Counted from the first letter of the stretch, positions 31,559 through 42,011 are shown. The stretch is DNA of 64,000 nt from SFDP01 sp051653625 (GCA_051653625.1 JBOFWM010000041.1:1-64000), one strand, 5' to 3'. Made by a program: numbers and translations. The notes: generated by a model not told the origin, from the sequence alone.

Positions 31559-34500
31559 TTATGCAAAATCAAATAAACTAATCTGGTTTGTTTCTGGCAA
31601 TTGTCCAAACAATTTCAAAGAATCCATAAGTTCAATTACTGTTTTTGATACTTTTGTTCGAATTCGAAAATCTTCTTTTGATAAAAATGGACCATCTTTT
31701 ACCGCAACCATAACGGCTTCTGCTGCCTTTTCTCCCAATCCATCGATACTACTAAAAGCTGGCATAATTTTTCCATCTATAATCTGGAAATTTTTTGCAT
31801 GTGCACGAAATAAATCAATTGGTTCAAAAGAAAAACCTCTTGCATACATTTCTTGAACAATTCTCATATCTTTTAATGTGTCTTCTTCTTTCTTTGAAAG
31901 TTCTTTTCCCTTTTTCATATATTCATCCATTACCGCATTAAGATGTTGCTCTCCTTGGCACATAATTTCATAGGAAAATGCAGACGCTCTAATACTAAAA
32001 AAAGCTGCATAATATGCGAGTGGATGATATACCTTACAATATGCAATTCTCCATGCCATCATAACATAAGCTGCTGCATGTGCTTTTGGAAACATGTATT
32101 TTATTTTTTTACATGACCAAATATACCACTCTGGTACTCCTTCTTTTAACATAGCCTCTTCCCATTCTGGCTTAAGTCCTTTTCCTTTTCGAACACTTTC
32201 CATAATTGTAAAAGACAAACTACTTTCAACTCCCATATTAATTAAATATGTCATAATATCATCTCTTGTACATATCGCAGTTGCAATAGTTGCTTTTCCT
32301 TCTTCTATTAATGTTTGTGCATTAGAAATCCATACATCCGTCCCATGCGACAGTCCGGAAATACGTACAAGATCAGAAAACGTTTCTGGTTTTGTATCAA
32401 GAAGCATTTGAATAACAAAATCTGTTCCAAATTCTGGTATTCCTAAACTTCCTACTTGACACCCTCTTATTTGTGCCGGTGTTATGCCTAATGCTTCTGT
32501 ACTTTGAAACAAAGACATTACTTTAGGGTCATCTAATGGAATAGATAAAGGATCAACGCCTGTCAAATCCTGCAACATTCTTATTATAGTGGGATCGTCA
32601 TGGCCTAATATATCTAGCTTTAATAAATTATGATCAATAGAGTGATAATCAAAATGAGTTGTAATAGTTTCCGTATTCATATCATTAGCAGGATGTTGAA
32701 CAGGTGTAAAAGAATAAATATTTTCCCCTACTGGTAATACTACAATTCCTCCTGGATGTTGTCCAGTACTTCGTCTTATCCCTGTACATCCAGATACAAT
32801 CCGGTTGATTTCACATGGTCTTTTTACAATCCCTCTTTCTTCATAATACTTTTTAATATATCCAAATGCTGTCTTTTCTGCCAACGTTCCAATCGTCCCA
32901 GCTCGATACGTTTGCCCTGCTCCAAAAATTACTTCCGTATATTTATGGGCTTTACTTTGATATTCTCCCGAAAAATTGAGATCAATATCAGGTTCTTTGT
33001 CTCCTTTAAACCCTAAAAATGTTTCAAAAGGGATATCAAATCCATCTTTTAATAAATCCGCTCCACAAGTAGGACATTTTTTTGCTGGCATATCAATACC
33101 AGCCCTTCCAGAATAAGCCCGTACTTCTTGGGATTCAAAGTCACTATAATAACAACTTTGGCAGTAATAATGAGGACTTAATGGATTCACTTCTGTAATC
33201 CCCGACATGGTAGCTACAAAGCTTGACCCAACCGATCCTCTAGATCCTACTAAATAGCCATCTTCCATGGATTTCCATACTAATTTTTGCGAAATAATAT
33301 ACATTACTGCAAATCCATTAGAAATAATAGAATGTAACTCTCTTTTCAATCGTTCATCTACCACTTCTGGCAATGGATTTCCATACATTTGATGGGCTTT
33401 ATGATAGCAAATATCGGTTAATACTTGATCACTATTTTCAATAACAGGCGCACATTTATCTGGGCGAACTGGAGAATACGAATCGATTCTGTCTGCAATC
33501 ACATTTGTATTTGTAATCACTACCTCTTCTGCTTTATCACTTCCTAAATAAGCAAATTCTTGAAGCATTTCTTCTGTTGTTCTAAGATAAAGTGGTGCTT
33601 GATTGTCTGCATCTTTAAACCCTTTTCCTGCCATGATAATTTTACGATACATTTCGTCTTGTGGATCCATAAAATGCACATCACACGTTGCAACAACTGG
33701 TTTATTATATTGTTCTCCTAATGCAACAATTTTTTTATTTATTTTTTCAATATCTTCCTTTGAATTAATTGCACTTACTTTTGTAGATTCGATCATAAAT
33801 TCATTATTTCCCGTTGGCTGAATTTCTAAATAATCATAAAAATCTACTATTTTTGCAAGTTCATCTTCTGATTTCCCATTTAACAATGCTTTATATAATT
33901 CTCCTGCTTCACAAGCACTACCTAATATTATTCCTTCTTGGTATTCTAAAAACACACTTTTAGGAATCTTCGGCCTTCTATTATAATATTTAAGATGAGA
34001 CAAAGAAACAAGTGTATATAAATTAATTCTGCCTACGTTATTTGCTGCTAACATAATGGCATGATAACTTGGCAATTTTGCAATGGCAGAATCACTGCTT
34101 TTTCCCAAGGCATTTAGTTGTTCTAGAGTTTGAATATTTTTTTCCTTTAACATAGTTACAAAACGATTAAAAATATGTGCTGTTGCAGTCGCATCATCTA
34201 TTGCACGATGATGATTGTCTAATGGTATTTTCAATGTTTTTGCTACTGCATCAAGTGTATGTTTTGATTGCTCACTTAATAATACTCTTGCTATTCCTAA
34301 TGTATCAATATATGTAAATTCCTTTTGAATTCCTAATCTCTTAACGTTTTCAATGATAAATCCCATATCAAATGTAGCGTTGTGTGCCACTAGAATACTA
34401 TCTTTTGCAAATTCTAAAAATAAGGGTAGTATTTCTTCAATTTCTTTTGCATTTATAACCATTTCATCAGAAATACCTGTTAATTTTTGAATTTCAAATG

Positions 34501-36013
34501 GAATAGGTATCAGCGGATTTATAAATTCAGAAAACGTATCTACTACTTCACCATTTTTGATTTTTACACCACCGATTTCAATAATTTTATTGAAGGATGG
34601 AGAAAATCCTGTAGTTTCTATATCAAAAACGACAAATTCTTCTGAAAAATCATACCCTTTATCATTTTCAGCAATACAATTCAAATCATCTACCAAATAT
34701 GCTTCAACTCCATATATTATTTTAAAGAAATCATTTGGACTTGGATTTTTTTCTCCCTCTTTTTTTCTTCGGTCTTTTTCTTTATACCATAGATCTTCCC
34801 ATGCATGATATGCTTCTGTAAATGCTTGAACTGCACCATGGTCTGTAATGGCAATTGCACTATGTCCCCATTCATATGCTTTTTTTACGAGCACCTTTGC
34901 ATCTGTTACACCATCCATATCACTCATTTTCGTATGGCAATGAAGTTCTACCCTCTTTTTAATACTATGATCCATTCTTGTTGTTACTTGTTGTTTTACT
35001 TTTTTTATTCCTATTACAGAACTTATCGTAAGTTCTTTATCAAAACTATCTACAACGGCAACTCCTCGTAATTTCACACAACAACCTTTTTTCAAATTTT
35101 CACTAATTTCGTCTAATTGTATATTTTGAACAAAGATTTTAACTGTAATTGTATCGGTATAATCAGTAACATCAAACATAACTATCGATTTTTCATTCTT
35201 AATTTCTCTCTTATCAAATCGAATAACATCACCTTGTATTGTTACTTCTCCAATTTCTCCAATAATATCTTCTATCAAAGTGGTTTCTTCTACAAAATCT
35301 CTTCCAAAGAATATATCTGGATTATCAGAGCGCTTAACAGGTCTTCTAAATTCTTTTGTTTCCGAAGGTTTTGTAGCTTCTTTATTTCCTTCTTTTTTAA
35401 CGTCTTTTTTATTCTCCTCTACATTTTCTATTGCTTCTTCTGCCATTTTTGTAATCTCTTGCACTCGTTTATTAATAATTGCTTCATCGAATTCTTGGTT
35501 TTCTAATGATTTATTTTTATATGAAAAAGAGAACGTTGCTGCAATTCCACAACGCTCTACTATTATTTTTTCTAAAATATCTTGTAAAATTTTTTCTTTT
35601 TCTCTTGCAAGCACAGATTCAAAAAGGATGAGTTCTATTTCTTGTCCATCTTTGAATACAATTGTTGCCTGTTTCATCATATTATATAAAATACGATTAT
35701 ACTCTTTTAATTCTAATAAAATACTTGATAAATAAGCATCTAGTAAATTTTCACGATTATATTGACTTGATAATCGAAACTTTTCTTGAATCTTTATTAA
35801 CGTATCTTGCTTTGAAAATAACTGCTTTTTTATTTCCTTCTCCACTTCATAAATAAATTCTTTTTCAATTAAATAATTAGACTCTATATAAATTCGTAAA
35901 AATTCTGTTTTTTTATTGCTTTTAATTCGTAAAATCTTTGCTTGTTCCATTAATTGTGCAAGCTTTTTTTCCAATTTTAAAGTCGGAAAAACATTTAGAA
36001 ATAATTGACTCAT
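31559..36013 (-). CDS. polC: DNA polymerase III alpha subunit, PolC type
   Basis: Replicative polymerase of low-GC Gram-positives. Of 1484 residues: N-terminal domain with a Lys/Glu-rich linker (190-230), OB fold (about 240-340), PHP domain beginning HCHTKMSDMDG (358-368), the embedded proofreading exonuclease starting VVFDIETTGFSP (461-472), and the polymerase core. A zinc-binding pair CQSC and CPTC lies in the middle, and the catalytic region includes DIDLNFSGEYQ. AGGAAAGG precedes the ATG. It follows ispG by 21 bases, the normal rseP-ispG-polC context apart from an inserted kinase pair. Confidence 0.98.
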   Translation of the reverse strand: MSQLFLNVFPTLKLEKKLAQLMEQAKILRIKSNKKTEFLRIYIESNYLIEKEFIYEVEKEIKKQLFSKQDTLIKIQEKFRLSSQYNRENLLDAYLSSILLELKEYNRILYNMMKQATIVFKDGQEIELILFESVLAREKEKILQDILEKIIVERCGIAATFSFSYKNKSLENQEFDEAIINKRVQEITKMAEEAIENVEENKKDVKKEGNKEATKPSETKEFRRPVKRSDNPDIFFGRDFVEETTLIEDIIGEIGEVTIQGDVIRFDKREIKNEKSIVMFDVTDYTDTITVKIFVQNIQLDEISENLKKGCCVKLRGVAVVDSFDKELTISSVIGIKKVKQQVTTRMDHSIKKRVELHCHTKMSDMDGVTDAKVLVKKAYEWGHSAIAITDHGAVQAFTEAYHAWEDLWYKEKDRRKKEGEKNPSPNDFFKIIYGVEAYLVDDLNCIAENDKGYDFSEEFVVFDIETTGFSPSFNKIIEIGGVKIKNGEVVDTFSEFINPLIPIPFEIQKLTGISDEMVINAKEIEEILPLFLEFAKDSILVAHNATFDMGFIIENVKRLGIQKEFTYIDTLGIARVLLSEQSKHTLDAVAKTLKIPLDNHHRAIDDATATAHIFNRFVTMLKEKNIQTLEQLNALGKSSDSAIAKLPSYHAIMLAANNVGRINLYTLVSLSHLKYYNRRPKIPKSVFLEYQEGIILGSACEAGELYKALLNGKSEDELAKIVDFYDYLEIQPTGNNEFMIESTKVSAINSKEDIEKINKKIVALGEQYNKPVVATCDVHFMDPQDEMYRKIIMAGKGFKDADNQAPLYLRTTEEMLQEFAYLGSDKAEEVVITNTNVIADRIDSYSPVRPDKCAPVIENSDQVLTDICYHKAHQMYGNPLPEVVDERLKRELHSIISNGFAVMYIISQKLVWKSMEDGYLVGSRGSVGSSFVATMSGITEVNPLSPHYYCQSCYYSDFESQEVRAYSGRAGIDMPAKKCPTCGADLLKDGFDIPFETFLGFKGDKEPDIDLNFSGEYQSKAHKYTEVIFGAGQTYRAGTIGTLAEKTAFGYIKKYYEERGIVKRPCEINRIVSGCTGIRRSTGQHPGGIVVLPVGENIYSFTPVQHPANDMNTETITTHFDYHSIDHNLLKLDILGHDDPTIIRMLQDLTGVDPLSIPLDDPKVMSLFQSTEALGITPAQIRGCQVGSLGIPEFGTDFVIQMLLDTKPETFSDLVRISGLSHGTDVWISNAQTLIEEGKATIATAICTRDDIMTYLINMGVESSLSFTIMESVRKGKGLKPEWEEAMLKEGVPEWYIWSCKKIKYMFPKAHAAAYVMMAWRIAYCKVYHPLAYYAAFFSIRASAFSYEIMCQGEQHLNAVMDEYMKKGKELSKKEEDTLKDMRIVQEMYARGFSFEPIDLFRAHAKNFQIIDGKIMPAFSSIDGLGEKAAEAVMVAVKDGPFLSKEDFRIRTKVSKTVIELMDSLKLFGQLPETNQISLFDFA

Positions 36014-36034
36014 TTTAATCCTTTCCTGTTATAA

Positions 36035-37096
36035 CTAATCATTCCAATGAAGAAGCTCTTGTTTTAAAGTCTCTAAAAGTTCTTCTTCCGGTACTTTTCT
36101 TAAAACTTCGCCTTTTTTTATAAGCAATCCTTCTTTACATCCTCCTGCAATGCCAATATCTGCTTCTTTTGCTTCTCCTGGTCCATTTACAACACATCCC
36201 ATTACAGCAACCTTAATATCTAACGGAATATCTGCAACCATTTCTTCTACTTTATTAGCAAGTTTAATTAAGTCAATTTTAGTTCTTCCACAAGTAGGAC
36301 AACTTACTACTTCAATTCCACCTTTTCTTAAATTCAAAGTACGTAAAATAACTTTTGCTGATTTTATCTCCTCCACTGGATCACCTGTCAAAGACACACG
36401 AATCGTATCACCAATCCCTTCATTTAAAATCAATCCCAATCCAATGGACGATTTAATATTTCCACTATGAATTGTTCCAGATTCTGTAATACCTACGTGT
36501 ATTGGATACTTTGTTTGATCCGCTAATATTTTATGTGCTTCTACACACATTAATACATCTGAAGATTTAATGCTTAAAACTAAATTTGTATAACCAAATT
36601 GTTCAATCATTGCAACCTTATCTAAGACACTTTCCACAAGCCCTTTTGCAGTTACCCCACTATATTTTTCTATTAAATGAGCTTCTAAAGATCCACTATT
36701 TACTCCAATACGAATAGGAATATTTTTTTCTTTTGCCGCCTCTACTACTGCTTCAACTTTGTCTATTGAACCTATATTACCTGGATTAATACGTATCTTA
36801 TCTGCACCATATTCGATTGCAGCAATTGCCATCTTATAATCAAAATGAATGTCTGCAACTAATGGGATAGAAATTTCTTTTTTTATAACAGCAATTGCTT
36901 TTGCCGCCTCTAACGTTGGAACTGTGCATCGAATAATTTCACATCCAGCTTTCTCTAAACGCTTGATTTGTTCAATACATTCATTTATATTTTCTGTAGG
37001 GACATTTGTCATAGATTGTATTAAAATAGGATTCCCACCACCAATTTTTTTATTGCCTATTACAATTTCTTTTGTTTTCTCTCTATAAGTTTTCAT
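36035..37096 (-). CDS. ispG: 4-hydroxy-3-methylbut-2-enyl diphosphate synthase
   Basis: Iron-sulfur enzyme of the non-mevalonate pathway, reducing methylerythritol cyclodiphosphate to HMBPP. The 353-residue protein has the TIM-barrel domain with NPGNIG and the C-terminal cluster domain: CPTC and MGCVVNGPGEAKEADIGIAGG provide the 4Fe-4S cysteines and Glu. The ATG has GAAAGGA upstream, and a good promoter lies at 37143-37171, so ispG starts the polC operon. Confidence 0.97.
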   Translation of the reverse strand: MKTYREKTKEIVIGNKKIGGGNPILIQSMTNVPTENINECIEQIKRLEKAGCEIIRCTVPTLEAAKAIAVIKKEISIPLVADIHFDYKMAIAAIEYGADKIRINPGNIGSIDKVEAVVEAAKEKNIPIRIGVNSGSLEAHLIEKYSGVTAKGLVESVLDKVAMIEQFGYTNLVLSIKSSDVLMCVEAHKILADQTKYPIHVGITESGTIHSGNIKSSIGLGLILNEGIGDTIRVSLTGDPVEEIKSAKVILRTLNLRKGGIEVVSCPTCGRTKIDLIKLANKVEEMVADIPLDIKVAVMGCVVNGPGEAKEADIGIAGGCKEGLLIKKGEVLRKVPEEELLETLKQELLHWND

Positions 37097-37142
37097 CGTT
37101 GAATCCTTTCATACATATGCCATTCATACAAAATACAAGTTT

Positions 37143-37171
37143 ATTATAAATTATTCTTTTCTACAATTCAA
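37143..37171 (-). promoter_or_regulatory. SigA promoter of ispG-polC-fchA-folD
   Basis: TTGAAT (37166-37171), 17 bases, TATAAT (37143-37148), lying between the kinase gene and ispG. Confidence 0.75.
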
Positions 37172-37192
37172 TCTATAAATTTAGGGTTCCAT

Positions 37193-38053
37193 TTACTTAA
37201 GAATCCATTTTAAATTTTTATAACACCTTGAATGAACTTCTATTTTTTCCAAATTCCATGTATTTTTTTCACTTTTTTCAAAAAATACTTTTGGCAATAC
37301 TCTTTTTTCAGTAAAATCAACCACAATCTGCTCTATTTCTTGATATCGATCTTCCCCCTTTCCCTTAATACATTTTGCAATAATATCACATAAGTATTTA
37401 GGTGCATGTGGTAACATTCTTTGAATTGCCTTTTCTGATATATTTTTTGTTTGTACCAATGGCAATCCATATTTTTTATAATCTAAAATAGAAAATAATA
37501 CCATTCCAAGACTAAAATAATCGCTATATTCCTTTAATGTATTATTCCCAAATGTAAAATGTAACAATTCAGGCGCTGCATATCCAATAGTTCCACTTGC
37601 TCTATAATTATCCATATTTTTTCTATAACAACTTCCAAAATCAATTAAAAAAAGTTGTCCTCTCCCATTTATAATAATATTAGAAGGTTTTAAATCTAAA
37701 TAAAGAATGGGCTCGCTTCTTTTATGTAATTCCTTAATAGCACTGCATATTTTCATAAATATTTCTTCTGCTTCTTTGATTGTAATTCTTCGTACTTGTA
37801 TAATATCTTCCAATGTACTTCCTTCAATATAATCCATTACAATCCATTGTTTGCCCTCTTCAATAAACCCATCTACAATTCTTGGAAAATATTCACATAT
37901 AATTGTTTTCAAAACATATACTTCTGTTTCCTCTAATGATTGCACTTCTTTTATTATCCATTGTTTTTCCAAAATTTTATCGTATGCTAAATATACTTCT
38001 CGAGTCTCATTCTTGCTAAGAGTTTTTATCTTTCTATATCTATTTTCATTCAT
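37193..38053 (-). CDS. Serine/threonine protein kinase, divergent
   Basis: Hanks-type kinase domain of 286 residues with no membrane segment or sensor domain, so probably cytoplasmic. Present: the ATP Lys in IIKEV, Asp of LDLKPSN, DFG in IDFGS and the APE-like AAPELL. Divergent: the glycine-rich loop is replaced by SKNETR, and the Arg of HRD is Leu (LYLDLKP). I chose ATG 38053 (AAAGGAAG upstream); the frame reaches 38125 inside the phosphatase gene. It directly follows a PP2C phosphatase, so the two probably act on common targets. No PASTA repeats, so it is not the PrkC that senses cell wall. Confidence 0.85.
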   Translation of the reverse strand: MNENRYRKIKTLSKNETREVYLAYDKILEKQWIIKEVQSLEETEVYVLKTIICEYFPRIVDGFIEEGKQWIVMDYIEGSTLEDIIQVRRITIKEAEEIFMKICSAIKELHKRSEPILYLDLKPSNIIINGRGQLFLIDFGSCYRKNMDNYRASGTIGYAAPELLHFTFGNNTLKEYSDYFSLGMVLFSILDYKKYGLPLVQTKNISEKAIQRMLPHAPKYLCDIIAKCIKGKGEDRYQEIEQIVVDFTEKRVLPKVFFEKSEKNTWNLEKIEVHSRCYKNLKWILK

Positions 38054-38069
38054 AAAACAAACACTTCCT

Positions 38070-38813
38070 TTACCATTTTCTTCTGCAAAGAATTGCAGAA
38101 ATATCGTCTTTTTCATTCCCAGCAATTTTTAATTGTTTTACTGTTTCTAAACGTCTTAACATATCTTCTTCTTTCATATTTTTAAAATACAGCTCTATTT
38201 CATTTTTTGTGAGACCATAATGAAATCCATCACTGCAAAGCAATAAATATTCCTCTTTTTTTATAACGCCTCTTTTACAAAGTGGCCTTTGATATGCGCC
38301 AATTCCAATGGCATTTTGTAATGGTTGATTTTTTAAAGAACTCTTAAATATTTGTTTTACTTTTCCATTTCTTTTCCCTTTGTAAAGCATACAATCTCCA
38401 ATAGATAATGCATAAAATTTCGCATTTTCAATGAAAACAATTAAACACGTAGACCCTAACTTGATACCTTTTCTTTCTCCATATTTTTTTATCTCCATAT
38501 CAATTAAAAATAATTGTTGATATAATTTTTTTATTTTTCTTATTCCAAAAGTTGTCATACAAAAATATCGTATTACTTCTTCTACAACATATCCACTTGC
38601 TATTTCCCCCTCTTCTAGTCCACCAATTCCATCACAAACTACTAAAATAGCTTTTGTCGAATATCGATTTGATACAATAGATATCCCGATGGCATCTTCA
38701 TTTTTTTTACATTTTCCAGCTTGCCAAATTTGGGCACAATGATACCTTGTTTTCTTCCTTTTAATGGTTGGTTCCCCCTTAAGTTTTATAATGATTGGAA
38801 AAATTTGCGACAT
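38070..38813 (-). CDS. PP2C-family serine/threonine phosphatase
   Basis: Metal-dependent protein phosphatase of 247 residues. Motifs: KNEDAIG, CDGIGGLEEGE, GSTCLIV, SIGDC, LLCSDGF and NEKDDISAI, which hold the metal-binding Asp residues in family order. It precedes the kinase by 16 bases. The ATG has no good ribosome site; a GGGGG lies further inside the gene but no ATG follows it, so the exact start is uncertain. No confident promoter is visible in the 100 bases upstream, but a terminator isolates it from rseP. Confidence 0.85.
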   Translation of the reverse strand: MSQIFPIIIKLKGEPTIKRKKTRYHCAQIWQAGKCKKNEDAIGISIVSNRYSTKAILVVCDGIGGLEEGEIASGYVVEEVIRYFCMTTFGIRKIKKLYQQLFLIDMEIKKYGERKGIKLGSTCLIVFIENAKFYALSIGDCMLYKGKRNGKVKQIFKSSLKNQPLQNAIGIGAYQRPLCKRGVIKKEEYLLLCSDGFHYGLTKNEIELYFKNMKEEDMLRRLETVKQLKIAGNEKDDISAILCRRKW

Positions 38814-38918
38814 GCAATTTAAATTAAGAATCTTTATATTAGATAAGACAATTCAAGAAATAGTTATTCTATATTTATTTTACCTGTAATTACTTATTTA
38901 GCAAGAGTAATGTTGCAC

Positions 38919-38952
38919 AAAAAAAGAAAGGGGATCTTTTCCCTTTCTTTTT
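38919..38952 (-). terminator. Rho-independent terminator of rseP
   Basis: Stem of about 12 base pairs (38941-38952 with 38919-38933, register allowing U-run) and seven-base loop, directly after the rseP stop, followed by seven U. It separates the uppS-cdsA-dxr-rseP unit from the PP2C-kinase unit. Confidence 0.88.
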
Positions 38953-40002
38953 CTACGAAAATAATCTGATAATATCATTATACATTACAACTACCATTAA
39001 AATCATAAGTGCTACAAATCCTGCAAAATGAACCATACCTTCTTTTTCTGCTGGTATTGCTTTCCCACGTATAGCTTCAATCAATAAGAAAACAAGTCTC
39101 CCACCATCAAGCGCTGGTAGTGGTAATAAATTAAGCACTCCTAAATTTACACTTAGAAGCATTGCTATATTAATCATATTTAATACAAGAACGCCTATTC
39201 CATACGGCGCTGCTGCTTCTGAAACTTCACCTATAACTTGTGCAATCCCAATTGGTCCTGAAATATCATCTTTTGATGCATTTCCACTTACAAGCATTCC
39301 TAGGCTTTTGATTGTTGAAATCATTCCGTATCTTACTTCATAATATGCATATTTAAAAATAGACAAATTTTTTCCATCTACATATTCTCCATATCCTGCA
39401 AATCCTACAAGGTATCGATCCTCTTCCTCATTATACTGTGGAGTAATCGTAACTTGAAGTTCCTCACCATCTCGAAGCACATCAATAGTCATTGTTTTTC
39501 CACCATTTATATAAGTGTTAATATAAATTTCTCTAGCAACGTATATCTTTGTTCCATTCATTCTAATAACTTCATCACCTGGCAATAATCCTGCTTCCAT
39601 TGCTGGATATCCTTCTATTAACCCATTAATAACTGGACGGTCTGTTCCAGTTGCCCAGACTAAAATGATTCCAAAAAAGAATGCTAAAACAAAATTCAAA
39701 AAAGGACCTGCTGCAACTGAAGCAATGCGTACCCAAACTGGTGCACTATTAAATGCACCTTCCGTTTTTCCATTTTCTGAAGGATTCAAACCATCTTCTC
39801 CTTCAAACATACATGCTCCGCCAATCGGTAGCAAACGTAAGGCATAATCTGTACCATTTTTATGAACACAAAAAATTTTAGGTCCCATGCCTATAGAAAA
39901 TTCTACTACATGAATTCCATTTTTTTTAGCTATTATAAAATGCCCAAACTCATGAGCAAGTACAATCACACCAAATATGATTATAAATAAAATAATTGTC
40001 AT
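38953..40002 (-). CDS. rseP: Site-2 intramembrane metalloprotease RseP
   Basis: Membrane zinc protease that cleaves transmembrane segments of signalling proteins. HExxH is AHEFGHF with His17, Glu18 and His21; a PDZ domain lies at about 105-180; the second zinc motif is LLPLPALDGGR near 295. Four hydrophobic segments. The 349-residue length is normal. The ATG overlaps the dxr stop as ATGA, so translation is coupled. Confidence 0.95.
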   Translation of the reverse strand: MTIILFIIIFGVIVLAHEFGHFIIAKKNGIHVVEFSIGMGPKIFCVHKNGTDYALRLLPIGGACMFEGEDGLNPSENGKTEGAFNSAPVWVRIASVAAGPFLNFVLAFFFGIILVWATGTDRPVINGLIEGYPAMEAGLLPGDEVIRMNGTKIYVAREIYINTYINGGKTMTIDVLRDGEELQVTITPQYNEEEDRYLVGFAGYGEYVDGKNLSIFKYAYYEVRYGMISTIKSLGMLVSGNASKDDISGPIGIAQVIGEVSEAAAPYGIGVLVLNMINIAMLLSVNLGVLNLLPLPALDGGRLVFLLIEAIRGKAIPAEKEGMVHFAGFVALMILMVVVMYNDIIRLFS

Positions 40003-41159
40003 TTAGTCAAACCTTTCTTTACTTTTTCTTCAATAAACTGATGGCTTTCTTTTTCTATTTCTATAATGTCTTCTAAGCATGGATTTTTTACAATCTTATG
40101 TTTTTCCATTGTTTCTTCTATCAATTGAGTAATTTGTAAATAAGATATCTTTTCTTCTAAAAACAAACTTACTGCTAACTCATTTGCAGCATTATAAACA
40201 GTTGGCATACTATTTCCAATTGTTAATGCATCATATGCAAGTTGTAGTCCTCTAAAGGTATCCATATCAGGCTTATCAAATGTCAAATTTTTTATTTCAT
40301 GAAAGTTTAGTTTTTTTCCTTCCATTTCTTTTCTATCAGGATAAAAAAGAGCATATTGAATCGGAAGCTTCATATCTGGTGTTCCAAGTTGAGCCATAAT
40401 TGCTCCATCCACATATTCAACCATAGAATGAATAATACTTTGTGGATGAATTACCACCTGTATTTGATCCACGTTCACATCAAATAGCCATTTTGCTTCC
40501 ATAACTTCTAATCCTTTATTTACTAAAGTCGATGAATCAATGGTAATTTTTTTCCCCATTGCCCAATTTGGATGTTTCAGTGCCTCCTTAAGTGTAACAT
40601 ATTCTAACTCTTCTTTTGTTTTCCCTAAAAAAGGGCCTCCTGATGCAGTTAATATGATCTTAGAAACTTGGTTTTTATGCTCTCCATTTAAAGATTGAAA
40701 AATTGCACTATGTTCACTATCTACAGGATAAATGGAAACATTTTTCTCTTTTGCTAAAGGCATTATAATATGACCTGCCGTTACCAATGTTTCTTTATTT
40801 GCAAGTGCAATATTTTTTCCTGCTTTAATTGCCTCAATGGTTGGTCGAATTCCTATCATTCCTACCAAAGCAGTTACAACAATATCAATATCTTCCATTG
40901 TTGAAATGTATAAAAGACCATCCATCCCACTCAAAACTGTAACATCCAAATCAGCTAGTTTAATTGATAATTCCTTTGCCGCTTCTTCATCCCATATAGC
41001 AATTACCTTTGGCATAAATTCTCTTACTTGTTTTTCTAAAAGTATGGTATTACTTTTTGCTGCCAATGCTACTATTTCTAATTCGCAATTTTTTCTTGCA
41101 ATTTCTAATGTTTGTGTTCCAATAGATCCTGTCGACCCTAATATTGCAATCTTTTTCAT
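39999..41159 (-). CDS. dxr: 1-deoxy-D-xylulose 5-phosphate reductoisomerase
   Basis: Second step of the non-mevalonate pathway, NADPH-dependent. The Rossmann motif GSTGSIGTQTL starts at residue 8; PVDSEHSAIFQ is the metal/substrate loop, and LTASGGPF and HPNWAMGKKITIDSSTLVNKG-type blocks are present. Length 386 is normal. It lies 27 bases after cdsA and overlaps rseP by four bases. Confidence 0.97.
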   Translation of the reverse strand: MKKIAILGSTGSIGTQTLEIARKNCELEIVALAAKSNTILLEKQVREFMPKVIAIWDEEAAKELSIKLADLDVTVLSGMDGLLYISTMEDIDIVVTALVGMIGIRPTIEAIKAGKNIALANKETLVTAGHIIMPLAKEKNVSIYPVDSEHSAIFQSLNGEHKNQVSKIILTASGGPFLGKTKEELEYVTLKEALKHPNWAMGKKITIDSSTLVNKGLEVMEAKWLFDVNVDQIQVVIHPQSIIHSMVEYVDGAIMAQLGTPDMKLPIQYALFYPDRKEMEGKKLNFHEIKNLTFDKPDMDTFRGLQLAYDALTIGNSMPTVYNAANELAVSLFLEEKISYLQITQLIEETMEKHKIVKNPCLEDIIEIEKESHQFIEEKVKKGLTK

Positions 41160-41186
41160 ATTCCTTAGTATACCTTTCTTTTAACC

Positions 41187-42011
41187 TTATTTTATTTCAT
41201 GAATTAATAAAATAGATAAAAAATAAATCATAGGAGCAGTTATTATTACACTATCAAATCGATCCATAATTCCACCATGTCCTGGAATAAGATTTCCATA
41301 ATCTTTGATTTCATTATTTCTCTTTATTGCAGATGCTGCTAAATCTCCCATTTGGCTAATCAAACTTCCACTTGCTCCTAGTACGGCAAAAATAAGCGTA
41401 ACTTTTTGATCTATTATTATGTTTTCTACTAAAATAAATCCATAAATAGCTCCAACAATTGCAGAACCAACTACACCTCCAATTGCACCTTCAATTGATT
41501 TTTTAGGACTTAAAATTGGTGCAAGCTTATGTCTTCCAAGTAACATTCCAACAAGATATGCACATGTATCACTTATCCATGATGCAATAAATATCATCCA
41601 TACAAGATAAATTCCATATTCTAATTGTCTTGTCAAATAGACAAATGAAAACATTACAGGTGCATAAAATAAGACAAAAAATGCTGCCATAATTTGTTCT
41701 GCTTTGTACTTTGGAAAAGCAAATACATACACAAATAAAAATCCAAAAAAAGCGATTATAATTGGAAGGATTAAAATTTCTTCACTTTGTGTAAAATACA
41801 ATGCAACATAATATGCTGTAATTGCAAGATATCCTACCCCAAATAAGGAATCTTTTCTTGTAGTAGCAACTCCACATGCAAGAGATAATTCAATAAATGC
41901 GACAATAGAAATGGCCCATAATGTAACAGCAAGAATAATATTACCACTGATAATTGTCGTCATTGCAATAAATACAAGAATAATACTACTAAATAATCGG
42001 GTTTTAAACAT
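41187..42011 (-). CDS. cdsA: Phosphatidate cytidylyltransferase
   Basis: Makes CDP-diacylglycerol for phospholipid synthesis. Polytopic membrane protein (274 residues, about seven hydrophobic segments) with the signature SAIKRNNEIKDYGNLIPGHG followed by GIMDRFDS near the C-terminus. It lies 17 bases after uppS in the conserved uppS-cdsA-dxr order. Confidence 0.95.
   Translation of the reverse strand: MFKTRLFSSIILVFIAMTTIISGNIILAVTLWAISIVAFIELSLACGVATTRKDSLFGVGYLAITAYYVALYFTQSEEILILPIIIAFFGFLFVYVFAFPKYKAEQIMAAFFVLFYAPVMFSFVYLTRQLEYGIYLVWMIFIASWISDTCAYLVGMLLGRHKLAPILSPKKSIEGAIGGVVGSAIVGAIYGFILVENIIIDQKVTLIFAVLGASGSLISQMGDLAASAIKRNNEIKDYGNLIPGHGGIMDRFDSVIITAPMIYFLSILLIHEIK

Noticed and set aside
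35117..35735. Two overlapping plus-strand open frames within polC
   Set aside because: Phe/Ser-rich translations antisense to the Lys/Glu-rich linker of PolC; no start signals.
38814..38915. Promoter for the PP2C-kinase pair
   Set aside because: Several TTGAAT, TTACAG and TATAAA-like elements occur but none with acceptable spacing, so no promoter is called.
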